NCBI GenBank assembly: GCA_016256075.1
Contig: SDVU01000028.1
Span: forward strand, 1 to 27,182
Direction of reading: 5' to 3'
Length of the DNA: 27,182 nucleotides
Source of the DNA: Dictyocoela muelleri
Taxonomy: Eukaryota; Microsporidia
The notes under the pieces were generated by a model that saw nothing but the letters and a program-made list of their open reading frames with translations, did no database searches and was not told the origin of the DNA. Numbering within the stretch: the first letter of the stretch is position 1; each line of letters opens with the position of its first letter. Made by a program: the position numbers and the translations under genes. This document shows, in pieces, positions 1 to 9,004 of the stretch.

Positions 1-530
1 TGGTATTATTTCTTATTACTCTTTCAATAATAGGCATAAGAGTAGAAGCATTTCGAGATGCTACGATCTCTGCATATTATTTTCCTGGATTAGTAGACGT
101 ATCTACCATAGTGATTGCCCGCAATTAGTACGGGGCTTCTTCCTCGATATAAACGGACTGTATGGTTCAACATAGTCTCATCGATGTGTACCGTTTTTTC
201 TAAAACTCCTAGTATGATTGGATAGTTAATGAAGTATTCTGATATTGATGTTATGTATGCCTTTTTAATGGCCGATATTGTAGTATTACTAGCTGAAAAT
301 ATATGCGTTATTTTTATTCTTTCTATAGGTATGCATAACAAATAAATTATCTGCAATACCTTTTTTGGTGACGTGTGGGATTTTTCAAAAAAACTATCTC
401 TTAACACTGATTGCGTCGTCTATAATGTTGACAATGATAATTTAAACAACTTTATTATAACCTAGTATGTTATCATTAGATGGCTTTACACCATATCTTC
501 GCTACAAAAATCACACAAAGCCGCCTCTCA
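1..530 (-). pseudogene. Merlin (IS1595/ISXO2-like) transposase fragment, cut by window start
   Basis: DDE transposase of the Merlin DNA transposon superfamily, read right to left. The main open piece (407 to 90) starts after a broken zinc-ribbon region: YRRRNQC is readable in another frame just upstream, and CDFC further up near 500. It continues with SFFEKSHTSPKKVLQIIYL, a helical DNA-binding segment, and the first catalytic block VHIDET, whose Asp codon is 180-182. About 110 bases from the window start the reading moves to another frame, where MVDTSTNPGK and then EIVASRNASTLMPIIE match the family's second beta-strand region; a stop lies between them at 77-79. The second Asp and the Glu would lie left of the window. 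It is broken by at least two frameshifts and several stops, so it is a dead copy. No terminal repeat is visible on the right side. Confidence 0.85.
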
Positions 531-1497
531 TATAAGCCTATTAGTAATAAGATAATTTAAAAATTTTTGACTACCGGCTGTTTCTATTTGTTCCATAAAA
601 TTTATCATAAGGGTATTAATATTTATTTTTATAAATAATTATAAAAAACGTATTTTTTCTTTTTGTATAATGTTCTGCATATATTAATCGTCTTGGTCTA
701 GCGAAATTGATCTGTTAAGTGATTTTTTACACAAGACCAATATACCCCCCCCCGCCGTGGGTATATTGGTCTTGATCCAAAACTTTTTATAGATTATCAG
801 TAAAATTTCCGTATCCATTTTTTTTCTATATTAGAAAAAACTTTGCACAAATCTGCTGTCTGGCGTTTCGCCGCAAAATTTTACAAGTTAGGACTACATT
901 TTTTTTAGAAAAAATTTAAAAAAATATTTAAATTTGATTATTAAATAAAGATATTTAGAAATCATACTATATTTACATTTTTACTAAGGTATTGATTAAT
1001 GAAATATCGCATTAATATATAACAAGTTACTTTATGGTGTATTTTTGAGAATTTATAAATGTGATTTTTTTTCATTAGTAAAAATAAATGGGTATAAGAG
1101 GTTATGAGTCATTTTTAACACTCATGATATCTTGGGTGATACATATGTTATTATTGTTCATTTTTTTGTATTTAAATTCAAAAATAACGCCCAATTTTTC
1201 ATGATTATGATTGCACTAATGATTTTGAGATTTAAATATTTCATTATTTATAAAATATTTTTTTATAACATTATCTGTCAAACAAAATCAATGAAGACCT
1301 ATTTGAATTGATATGTCTTTATTATGAAGATATCAATTCAATAGATTCATTCAAAACTTCTTTTAATTTTTATTTAATGATTTTATTATGATTTTTAAGG
1401 GTTTTAAATTTGCGGTGAAACGCCGCTTTACGATTTTTTTATTTCAAAATCATTTTTACAAAATTATAATTAAAAACAATCAAAAACTATTGTTTAA
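531..1497. other. AT-rich non-coding stretch with hairpins
   Basis: No convincing gene on either strand. It holds a strong hairpin at 732-774 (separate entry). A pair of inverted 18-base motifs, GGCGTTTCGCCGCAAA-like at 862-880 and its complement at 1407-1424, could be the ends of a 563-bp MITE; a related motif occurs near 11160. Inside lie two smaller inverted repeats, ATGAGT/ACTCAT near 1105-1125 and GAATTGATAT/ATATCAATTC near 1304-1340. Confidence 0.4.
732..774. repeat. Hairpin, 16-bp perfect stem with C-rich loop
   Basis: CAAGACCAATATACCC is followed by an 11-base C/G-rich loop and then its exact complement GGGTATATTGGTCTTG. It stands out sharply from AT-rich surroundings. It may be two fused ends of a lost transposon or a structured RNA site; nothing nearby decides this. 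The right flank reads GATCCAAAA, which also occurs at 5454-5462 inside the first fold-back element. Confidence 0.75.
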
Positions 1498-1682
1498 AAT
1501 TTAATATATAAATTAATAGATTTAATATTTATATTGTATGAATTAAATATTTATATTATATATAATTAACATTTATATTGTATAAATTAAATGTTTCAAT
1601 GTGTAAATTTTATTTTTATATTGTATAAATTAAATTATTATTTTAAATTAAATATTTATATTGGATAAATTCAATATTTATG
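1498..1682. repeat. AT-only tandem array, about 22-24 bp unit
   Basis: Six to eight degenerate copies of a unit like AATTAAATATTTATATTGTA. The copies vary in length and sequence, so the array is old. No gene overlaps it. From its right edge to 2130 the sequence is AT-rich with no visible feature. Confidence 0.7.
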
Positions 1683-2130
1683 TCTGGTATACGAGTGATA
1701 GCTAAATTTAATTAGAAAATATCTAAATATTCGAAACATGGTACGGGTTTGTTTATTTTTCTACTGGCCGCGTTTAATGCGCTACACAATATTTTTAAAT
1801 GCATATTTTAGGAATCGATTTTCAAAAAAGATAATATTATTAATTTTGGTAGTTTCACGAGATTATAAACTTCTAAATTTATGTAATTTATGGCTATAAA
1901 AAACATTAATTCTTAAAATATGTATTTAAACTTATATTGGAATTTTTTTATTTTAGAACAATAATATTTTTAGTTTTTTTAATATTTTTTTGAGTGGGTG
2001 TCAAAGTAGGAGGGTATCATAATTTTTCTCAATAAAAAAAAAGTAGAATAAGAGCCAATAATTGTGTAAATTTTACAGAAAACTTCATAAATTCTGGAAT
2101 TCTTTTATAAGATGTTTTTTTTAGGTCTTC

Positions 2131-2168
2131 TAGCGTAAGTATACATTTTTTAAAGTCCACTTACGCTA
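2131..2168. repeat. Short hairpin, 10-bp perfect stem
   Basis: TAGCGTAAGT and ACTTACGCTA form a perfect stem around an 18-base AT-rich loop. It lies just left of the tandem arrays at 2203. It could mark an element end, but no partner was found. Confidence 0.6.
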
Positions 2169-2202
2169 TAAGTTTCTAAATGATTTGATAGCCTCGGCAT
2201 TA

Positions 2203-2311
2203 TGTATATAACTTTGCAAAAATGGTTCTATAACTTAGCAAAAATCGATCTATAAGTTTGTAAATATGGGTCTATAACTTTACGAGAATGTGTCTATAAC
2301 TTTGCAAAACC
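2203..2311. repeat. Tandem array, about 26-bp unit (TCTATAACTTTGCAAAAAT)
   Basis: Four to five imperfect copies of a 26-bp unit with core TCTATAACTTTGC. The same core appears in the right arm of the fold-back element at 8985-10617 (about 10343-10405) and inverted in its left arm (about 9290-9345). With the next array it copies the two-layer structure of that arm, so it may be an orphan right arm of a related element. Confidence 0.7.
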
Positions 2312-2465
2312 ATGTAATTGTACATATGAAAAATAATACATGTACATATAAAAAATAATACATGTACATATAATACATGTACATATAAAAAATAATACCT
2401 GTACATTAAAAATGAAAACTTGTACATATAAAAATGAATACTTGTACATATAAAAATGAAACCAT
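2312..2465. repeat. Tandem array, about 22-bp unit (TACATGTACATATAAAAAA)
   Basis: About seven imperfect copies of a unit centred on the palindrome TACATGTACA. It directly follows the 26-bp array. In the fold-back element at 8985-10617 the outermost arm layer is also an array with a period near 22 bp, so this may be the outer layer of a lone arm. Confidence 0.75.
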
Positions 2466-2536
2466 GTATTCAATAAAACATAAATAAGATGTACGACTTT
2501 TCATTACTGTGCGAAAGAAACATATAAATTTAAATA

Positions 2537-2875
2537 TTATCTTTGAAATGATTTAAAAGTACAGCTCTCTGCCATAAATAAAATTGTTTTGCAGTATAAT
2601 AAGTTTTTCAGAGTCGTAAAAATCATCATTTCATAGTTTTTTCAACAGATTTGAAAAATAAAAAATCATAATTTTCCTACTCTCCTAAAAATAAGCTGTA
2701 ATGCCCGCTCTGAATCTTTTTTCATGTTTTTTTATTCTTTCAGTACCTTATTGACTAATTTAAAAGTGTTTTTCATATTCATTAACAATGAGTCAATCTT
2801 GGAAATATCAGCAGTCATTAAATCATAAATTTGTGATGATGAATATGAGATTTTTGTGGCATAATCAATTATATC
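2537..2875 (-). pseudogene. Possible decayed protein gene, unrecognised
   Basis: Read right to left from 2875, one frame stays open for 47 codons to a TAA at 2732-2734 (IDYATKISYSSSQIYDL near the start, then a lysine/leucine-rich helical stretch ending NKVLKE). The same frame goes on through KKDSERALQLIFRRVGKL, two stops, and KNYEMMIFTTLKNLLYC to a final TAA at 2537-2539. Three internal stops in about 113 codons is fewer than expected for random DNA this AT-rich, and the composition is protein-like. The IDYATKIS stretch faintly recalls the hinge of Mediator subunit 4, too weakly for a call. It could also be chance. Confidence 0.3.
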
Positions 2876-2956
2876 CTATTAAAAAAACGTTTTAACTTTA
2901 AATATTTTAGGATGATATTTATGCTAATAAAAAAATAGAAATAATTTGAAATTCTT

Positions 2957-3505
2957 TTGAAATGTCTGTTTTCACTTTACATTTTCTATCTGAACTCCTC
3001 AATACTTCGCTTTTCTTGTTTTGATACGATGATGTATACTCAAAATCTTCATTTATCATTTTTTCCCGATTTCTTTTACTTTTTATTTTTTATAAAAATA
3101 AGAGTTAAAGAATTAATTTTTTTGGCAAATATTCGCCGATTCAATAAAATAATTGATAAATTAAATATAAAGAAAAATAATATTATAAACTTTGATCATG
3201 TTCTTAGATATTTTAAAGAGTAAAAAAATGAAATTTAACCATAAAGGGTTCCTAAAATGCGAAAATTTTAAAAAATACCTTTCACATTCTCGTACTAATT
3301 ATACAAACAAATCGTCGCAGATGTTTTTTAGCCGTATACTGACTCCTAACTAATTAAAAAAAATATTACTAAAGATGCATATAATAATATCTTGATAGAT
3401 GTTAATTTGAAAGGTAAGTTTATTGAAAAGCTCTTTCTTCATTTATTGAGAAAACAATACTTTCAAAACCTCAGACAAAATTTGCACGAGATTACGTGCT
3501 TCTAA
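2957..3505 (+). pseudogene. Possible decayed coding sequence, unrecognised
   Basis: Two open stretches share one frame. The first (2957-3223, 88 codons, starting TTG) ends in a basic, protein-like segment with KELIFLANIRRFNKIIDKL. The second (3350-3505) reads KNITKDAYNNILIDVNLKGK and ends at TAA just before the fold-back element. Between them another frame is open from an ATG at 3228 for 42 codons (MKFNHKGFLKCENF). This could be one gene broken by two frameshifts, or unrelated open stretches. No family is recognised; the start of the first stretch is hydrophobic and low in complexity. Confidence 0.25.
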
Positions 3506-3530
3506 TAATAAATGCTTATGCCGCATTTAC

Positions 3531-3679
3531 AGGGTTATTCATTAATATATTTAAAATTATTCATTAATATATTCCAAATTATTCACTAATATATTCCAAA
3601 TTATTCACTAATATATTCAAAATTATTCATTATTATATTCAAAATTATTCACTAATATAATCAAAATTATTCACTAATT
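3531..3679. repeat. 22-bp tandem array in left arm of X1
   Basis: About seven copies of a unit like ATTATTCACTAATATATTCC, with mostly single-base differences. The inverted partner is at 5848-5892 and 6213-6237. Repeats at this position in both arms are a likely binding site for the moving enzyme, by analogy with other fold-back elements. Confidence 0.85.
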
Positions 3680-3739
3680 GGTCCGCGCAGGGCGTGCCAT
3701 GTGCCCAGCGGGATACTTTTTTTTTGGAAAATTGTATAT

Positions 3740-3812
3740 GGCCTCTTAGGAATTCGAATCTAGTAAATGTGCCAACTTGTATTCTATGTAGTACTTGACC
3801 TGATGACTAAGA
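3740..3812 (-). other. tRNA-like segment in left arm of X1
   Basis: On the minus strand, CTTAG...AGGTCAAG resembles an A-box/D-arm and GATTCGAATTCC a B-box/T-loop, at tRNA-like spacing. TCTTAG at the start can pair with CTAAGA at the end, giving an acceptor-like stem. The T-stem is largely unpaired and the anticodon arm is weak, so it is not a working tRNA. A related segment on the plus strand is in the right arm at 5712-5786. Confidence 0.35.
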
Positions 3813-4097
3813 ATATATAAAAAATAAGAAAAAAATGATATTATTGAATCGATTAAAAAATAAAAAATAAAGAATAAATACCTTAGTTTGTAATACATTG
3901 CAGAAGCTGGAAAAAATATTTTTAATGATAAAAATTTATTGTCACATTTTCAGATTTCATTTTTTTTCGCATTCATGAACAATTTTTGGTATTCTAACTA
4001 GGTTAAGGTCCTGAAAAAAAAATGAGCCTAAGTAAAAGCATTAAGACATCATTACCTTAATTTTTTTTTGCTAATTAAGAATCCCAGAACATTTTCA

Positions 4098-5219
4098 GGT
4101 CATTTATCAATATATGTCGGTATAAAAAAAATGTCGGTATAAAAAAATATGTCGGTATAAAAAATATTTCGATATAAAAATTTTTAAACCATCCCCTTAT
4201 GTGCATAAAAAAATCTATCCAAATTATGTGAGAGACGTTTTACGGAGTCTTAATTCTTGATATCAAATTCAATCAAGAATTCTTATTTATTTTTGAAGAA
4301 AGAGACAACCTCGGACGCCTAAAAAATATTTAGCACAAATGGGCATCATATATAACAATTGTATTTGTATATATATATTAGAGAAATGGAATTTATAAAA
4401 AAGTCTAAAACAAAATATGGGTATGTATGGTATTGCAAAATATGTAATAAAAAAAGAGTTGTAGATACGATTCTTTCTTTGAGAGCTATAAAACTCCCAT
4501 CTGCTTGCTATTAAAATTAACTCAAAAATTTTGCCGCAATGTTTTACAAAATTATATGGTTTTTGATCTTAATAAGTCTAAAAACATGATATCAAATTTC
4601 TGTATAGATTTAAGAGAGGTTATTCAATGCCATATTTTAGCTAATTCTTTGGAACTAGGTGGACTAGACGAATCGGCAATAAAAAAATAGTTGAAATTGA
4701 TGAATCTTTATTCTTTATAGGAAAATATAATCGAGAAAGATTTAGGGAGCAACAATGGGTATTGGGAATGATTGAAAGGGGTTGGGGGAAAAGCCACTTT
4801 GTCATATTGTCAGATAGAAAAACTTCAACTATTATTCCTATTATTGTTTCACATGTGCTGTTTAATACAATTATAATTACAGATGGTTGGGCTTCATACA
4901 ATAGGTTATAGACTGGGAAGGATATGTGCATATGGTAGTTAATCACAGTCTGCATTTTGTAGACCCTAATATTAACACAAAAAATAGAAAGCTGTTGGTC
5001 TAATTTAAAAATAAGCTCCAAAAACAACATGGTACTACATCAGATTTTTTACAAGGATACTTATATGATTTTGAATTTAAGAAACAATTTAAAAAAAATC
5101 TATGTTTTAATCACTTGATTCTTGTCTTTAGAAATCTTCTTTAATAGTTAATAAATTACTTTTTAAAAAAAATTTTATACCGACATATTTTTTATACCGA
5201 CATATATTGATAAATTACC
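4098..5219 (+). mobile_element. Merlin DNA transposon, near full length, inactivated
   Basis: Terminal inverted repeats begin GGTCATTTATC on the left and GGTAATTTATC on the right (inverted), followed on both sides by CAATATATGTCGG and repeats of TATGTCGGTATAAAAAA. There are three to four such units on the left and two on the right. The flanks CATTTTCA (4090-4097) and CATCTTCT (5220-5227) match at six of eight bases, as expected for an aged 8-bp Merlin target duplication. The transposase begins near ATG 4386 with a zinc-ribbon half, YVWYCKICNKKR, and continues in another frame (4505-4690: NFCIDLREVIQ...LGGLDES). It shifts again to VEIDES with catalytic Asp at 4699-4701, then ITDGW with Asp at 4882-4884, and TQKIESCW with Glu at 4987-4989. 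All three catalytic codons lie in the same frame, with stops and frame moves between them. It is inserted in the X1 fold-back element. Confidence 0.85.
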
Positions 5220-5711
5220 CATCTTCTTATTACCGTATTTGGTAACAATAGGCGGTAAATATACTGAAATATATAAATATATCATAATATATTATAAATT
5301 GAGGCCAGCCCCATCTCACCCATCCCAGGTTGTAATGGGACTGATCTCAACTATTAATTTCTTTTATATTTTTTTAATCTTTTATTTATAATTATTAACC
5401 CCTTTAGAGGGGAAAAATGGTACTGATCGACTCGGGGAGGGGTGTAATAAAACTGATCCAAAAATTCTTCCGGTATTCTTAATTACCAAAAAAGTTGGTT
5501 ATTTTCTCTTTAGTCTTTTTTCTAGGCCCAATTTTTTTGATTCTAATCGGGTTGAAGGTATACAATTTATACCCTATTACTCAATATTTTTTTATTTATT
5601 ACCATCTTTTTCGTCCTTGATTCAAAAATTTTTAAATTTAAAAAATGGAATATCATGTATATTTTAGATTTATTAATAAAAAAATATATTATTACTGTTT
5701 ATGTTTATTAT

Positions 5712-5786
5712 ATTCTTAGTTTTGTGGTCAAGTAGTACATAAAATACATGTTGCATATTTACCATATTCGAATCCCCGATATCCAT
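5712..5786 (+). other. tRNA-like segment in right arm of X1
   Basis: CTTAGTTTTGTGGTCAAG (A-box-like) is followed 35 bases later by TTCGAATCCCCG (B-box-like), with a small CAT-bearing hairpin in between. The layout imitates a tRNA, but T-stem and acceptor pairing fail. It is the inverted partner of the segment at 3740-3812 and recalls the one at 10246-10322. Confidence 0.35.
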
Positions 5787-5892
5787 ATACAATTTCACAA
5801 AAAAAAGTATTGTCTGGGCGCATGTCGCGCGTTGCGTGCGACCAATAAGTGAATAATTTTGAATATATTAGTAAATATTTTTGAATATATTA

Positions 5893-6212
5893 TGGTACTG
5901 TTCTATTATGGAGTACCATAAAAAAACTATATGAAAGAGCTTACTAAAAACTGAAAATTACAATCATGTAAGATATATTGTGATACTCTTGCAAATGTTT
6001 CTAAAATCTTTAAATATTGTTTATTTGCTTATTTTTTATCGATCATACCCGTAAGGTATGATCGATAAAAAAGAAGCAAATAAAAAATATTAAAAAATTT
6101 TAGAAACATTTACAAGGGTATCACAATATATCTTACATGATTGTAATTTTCAGTTTTAAGTAAGCTCTTTCACATAGTCTTTTTTATGGTACTCCATAAT
6201 ATAACAGTACCA
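5893..6212. mobile_element. 320-bp fold-back MITE with TA target duplication
   Basis: An almost perfect palindrome across its full length. Ends are TGGTACTGTT...AACAGTACCA, and the centre is ATCATACC-CGTAA-GGTATGAT at about 6042-6062. TA lies directly outside both ends (5891-5892 and 6213-6214), and removing the element restores the 22-bp array of the X1 right arm. The TA duplication suggests mobilisation by a Tc1/mariner-type enzyme, which is not in this window. The arms differ at only a small share of positions by eye, so it is younger than X1. No coding capacity. Confidence 0.9.
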
Positions 6213-6246
6213 TAATTTTGAATATATTAATGTTTAACCATGTAAA

Positions 6247-6622
6247 GCTTAATACTAATATTAAAAACTTAACGTCTATATATCTTACGTCTCAAAATGC
6301 AAGACGTGTATCTTACATATGTTATATGTTTGAATAAATAGGAAATTTCAGCAATTTTATTGCGATGAAATCGATGGATAGACAAAATCTTCTATAATGT
6401 GGAAATATAATCTGATAATCGCAAAAGGATTTTGTATAAATTAATCGCTGGTGTTTCTTGCGAATTTTCATAAACAATTAACAAATAAAATATAATGAAA
6501 AGCTTTCATATTTGTAAAATTCTAAAAGATTTTTTTGCTTACCCTCTATAATCATTTAAAGAATCTTCTTAATCTTAATTCTTGCAGTCAATAATATCTT
6601 CTTTTTTTGTGATAATGAAGTT
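6247..6622. other. AT-rich non-coding stretch
   Basis: No gene, repeat array or strong hairpin was found between the X1 element and the next MITE. Confidence 0.5.
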
Positions 6623-6938
6623 TTGGAACTGGTTCAATTTTTGGGATTTTTTTTCGTCAATGAGAAGAGATGGCCAATAACGCTGGATATAAAAATTCAC
6701 TATTAAATCAAGGTGAATTGCATGGTGTTAAAATCTTTCAATATGCACTCATAAATAAATAGATTTATATATCGATACTTTAAGTAAGATAAGAAAAATC
6801 TATTTTTTTTAGAGCATATTGAAAGATTATAGCACTTGGCAATCCACCTTGATTTAATAGAAATTTTTATATTAGCATTATTAGCTATCTCTTCTCATTG
6901 ACGAAATAAAACGTTCACACCAAATTGAACTAATAAAC
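6623..6938. mobile_element. Fold-back MITE, copy A of the GGAACTGGTTC family
   Basis: The left arm starts TTGGAACTGGTTCAATTT and runs through CGTCAATGAGAAGAGATGG and TATTAAATCAAGGTG to CTTTCAATATGCACTC. The right arm is its inverted partner, from GAGCATATTGAAAGATTA through CCACCTTGATTTAATAG and ATCTCTTCTCATTGACG to TTGAACTAAT. The outermost right end is degraded. The apex is a short AT-rich loop near 6760-6800. It is non-coding and of the same family as the element at 7010-7324. Confidence 0.8.
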
Positions 6939-7009
6939 TTAAGAATTTTTATTTTTTTGATTTATTCATTTTTTTATGATCACAGTAAAAGGTTTTTTTA
7001 AAATAATTA

Positions 7010-7324
7010 GGATAAAAAATCCGGGGGAACGTTTTTTTTGTCTGTGTGAAGAGATAGCCAATAATACTAATATAAAAATTTACTATTAAATCATGTTGGA
7101 TTGCCATGTGCTATAATCATTCAAAATACACTGTTATACAACTATAAATAAATTGTTTCCCTATCAGAGAAACCATTTATTTATGGTTGTTTATAGGTGA
7201 ATATTGAAAGATTTTAACACCTTGCAATCCACCTTGATTTAATAGTAAATTTTCATATTTAGCACTTTGGCTATCTCTTCTCATTGACGAAAAAAACTTT
7301 TTCCCAAATTGAACCAGTTCCAGA
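7010..7324. mobile_element. Fold-back MITE, copy B of the GGAACTGGTTC family
   Basis: The arms share GAAGAGATAGCCAA and TACTATTAAATCA inverted at each side, around an apex hairpin AAACCATTTATTTATGGTTG-like near 7150-7195. The right end is complete (CCCAAATTGAACCAGTTCCA) and the left end is decayed. Copy A has a complete left end and a decayed right end, so the pair could be one 700-bp nested palindrome with good ends only on the outside, or two tandem insertions. Confidence 0.75.
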
Positions 7325-7376
7325 TAATCTTTATATACTTTGTGATAATTATAATTATCATAATATTTAATTATTT

Positions 7377-7593
7377 GTGAAATACTTTTCGAAGTATGGT
7401 AATGAGATAGAAATATTATATTCTTTTGATGAAGAATACACCGAATCCATGATCCAAAAAGAAAACCAGGCTTCTAAATGGCGTGTCTTTTTGTGCTAAA
7501 ATATTTGATATGAGGAAAAATCTTTATTACTCACCTGATGATCTCAATCAATTACAAACTTATAATACTGGTTCAAGTAGTGAAGATATATAA
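7377..7593 (+). pseudogene. Decayed 3' end of an unrecognised protein gene
   Basis: From 7377 one frame is open for 40 codons (YSFDEEYTESMIQKENQASK...) to TAA 7497-7499. An overlapping frame continues from about 7489 through AKIFDMRKNLYYSPDDLNQL to a serine-rich acidic tail, GSSSEDI, ending at TAA 7591-7593. The polar, balanced composition differs from the low-complexity shadow frames around it and looks like a real C-terminus with one frame move near 7490. The upstream part would be missing or pushed away by the MITE pair ending at 7324. No family recognised; not obviously from a mobile element. Confidence 0.4.
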
Positions 7594-7810
7594 GTTTAAA
7601 GTATTTTAAAATTAAAATCGCTCTTTTATTTTCTTAAACTGAAATATTAAATTTTATTTTCATAGTCTCTTAAATTCGAAAATAAAGGACTCTCTTATTT
7701 TTTTTGGATTAACCTATTTCATAATTTTAAAAAAAAGTGACAAAAATGATTTTTGAAGTCTCTTATTTTTGAAGAATCTTATTTTTGAAGAAGATAGTTG
7801 TAGAAATTTG

Positions 7811-8893
7811 GGCTCAGTGGCACCCTTAAACCGGTTATTCAAATCTATAAGGGGGGGTCTTAGAAAATATTTAAAAATACAAAAATTTATTCTTGTGTAA
7901 AAAGAAAGGCTACAATCATAGAGAAAACATCAAAAAGTTCACGAGAAGTGTTACCGCGCAAAAACATGTATCTGAATTTAAATTCCACCAGAAAATCATC
8001 AAGTGCCCTTTTCAAAACACCACTCCTTTTCTTTATCTCATACGTTAAAGGAGATAAAGATTCTTAATATTGTTTGTATGAAACACTTCAATGTTTACAA
8101 CCCCCCTAGAGTGATTGGAAATTCTGTGAGAAATTTGATTGTTCTGAACTGCTCTAGGATAAGAAGCATGTATCGGTCATGATTGTGCTTTCTTTTTCAA
8201 TATAGTTATTGAAGAGTCGTGTACACGTAGCCTGCGTTCTATCAGGAACAATCATATAATAAAAGTCTTTTGTATTTACCTCTATCATCTCTACTAACCA
8301 AGTGATACCAGAGTGTTAATCTGAAAGACCACTAGGACAACAAGACAAATCACCATGAGCGATAACTGTCTCATCGACTTGTACCATGATATCTTTACCT
8401 TCCAATTTTCACCTTCAAAAGGATTCTTCTTAGCTTCTAAAAAAATTCAAGATATTATCTTTAATCTTTAAGAACTTTTTTTGCAATATTACAGTTTCTT
8501 AGAACATTATTTTCAGAAACATTCTCGCAAAACTTATAGATTGCGCGAAAATACCTGGAAAGTAAGATATTAGGAGTATCAATGTATAATCCTGCCAGTA
8601 AATGCCTTTCAGAACCACAGGTTGTATAAGTGTAGCAGTATACGAGATTAAAATGTTTAGATCTGTAGACCTTCATTATTTCTTCACATCTCTTTAAATT
8701 GTTAACAGTCTATCTCTTGATTAATAAGCTTTATTTGCATTATATATCTGAATGCATCTTCTCTGTCTATTAGAATTCTGTCTGAATCTGTTTTTGGTTG
8801 ATTGTCAAAATTAATTTTTCTAATAGGGCTCCCTTAAACCGTTTTTTTTTATTTATAAAAAAATATAAAAACCCGGTTTAAGGGAGCCGGGCC
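7811..8893 (-). mobile_element. Merlin DNA transposon, full-length but inactivated
   Basis: The ends match as inverted repeats: GGCTCAGTGGCACCCTTAAA on the left and, inverted, GGCCCGGCTCCCTTAAACC on the right. The transposase reads right to left from about 8800. An N-terminal part (SDRILIDREDAFRYIMQ) is followed by the 8676-8461 frame with CYTYTTCG and a helical segment, FRAIYKFCENVSENNVLRNC. Next come VQVDETV with the first catalytic Asp at 8373-8375, DFYYMIVPDRTQAT, and IMTDTC with the second Asp at 8172-8174. The third block reads HTNNIKN, where the family has a Glu; the codon at 8063-8065 reads Lys. The C-terminal tail (RSGVLKRALDDFLVEFKFRY) matches family ends. Several stops and frameshifts are present. 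At 1083 bp it is close to the copy at 18254-19301. Confidence 0.85.
8827..8888. repeat. Hairpin from a doubled Merlin end
   Basis: GGCTCCCTTAAACCG (8827-8841) faces its exact complement at 8874-8888 across a 32-base AT-rich loop. The right member is the terminal repeat of the Merlin element; the left is an extra inverted copy just inside. The element's right end is thus itself a 15-bp stem, which its left end lacks. Confidence 0.75.
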
Positions 8894-9004
8894 GAAATTT
8901 GTACTTAACTTAAAATTATAGCAAATTTGGCTTATAGGAAGATTTTGAGATTAGAGAACGGTTTTGAAATAAAATTAAAATAAGTAAATATACTTTCCAT
9001 TTCA

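Larger units (their letters stand above)
3525..6246. mobile_element. Fold-back element X1 with long tandem-repeat arms, carrying two later insertions
   Basis: The left arm (3525-4097) and right arm (about 5430-6246) are inverted relatives. Read inward, both show TTTACA-GGTT, an array of about 22-bp ATTATTCACTAATATATTC units, a GC-rich patch with GTGCCCAG or its likeness, ATTGTATATGG, ATTCGAAT, AAGAATAT and finally AATTAAGAAT. The array has about seven units on the left (3531-3679); on the right a shorter one (5848-5892 and 6213-6237) is split by a MITE. A Merlin copy fills 4098-5219. Between that and the right arm lie three imperfect repeats (near 5338-5450) with ACTGATC on the plus strand. 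No X1 transposase is seen. Arms of tandem repeats are typical of Foldback-type elements of the MULE class; assigning X1 to that class is an inference. No clear target duplication was found. Confidence 0.7.
7803..8901. repeat. 8-bp target duplication GAAATTTG around a Merlin element
   Basis: GAAATTTG occurs at 7803-7810 and again at 8894-8901, directly outside the inverted repeats of the minus-strand Merlin copy. Eight bases is the usual duplication length for this superfamily. AAATTT is palindromic, so some ambiguity about the exact ends remains. Confidence 0.7.

Noticed and set aside
3531-3679. CRISPR-like array
   Set aside because: Repeats are directly adjacent with no unique spacers, the same array exists inverted in the other arm, and the DNA is eukaryotic.
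4641-5030. 129-codon open frame on the minus strand
   Set aside because: It lies antisense to the Merlin transposase, whose catalytic blocks are readable on the plus strand. Its own translation matches no family.
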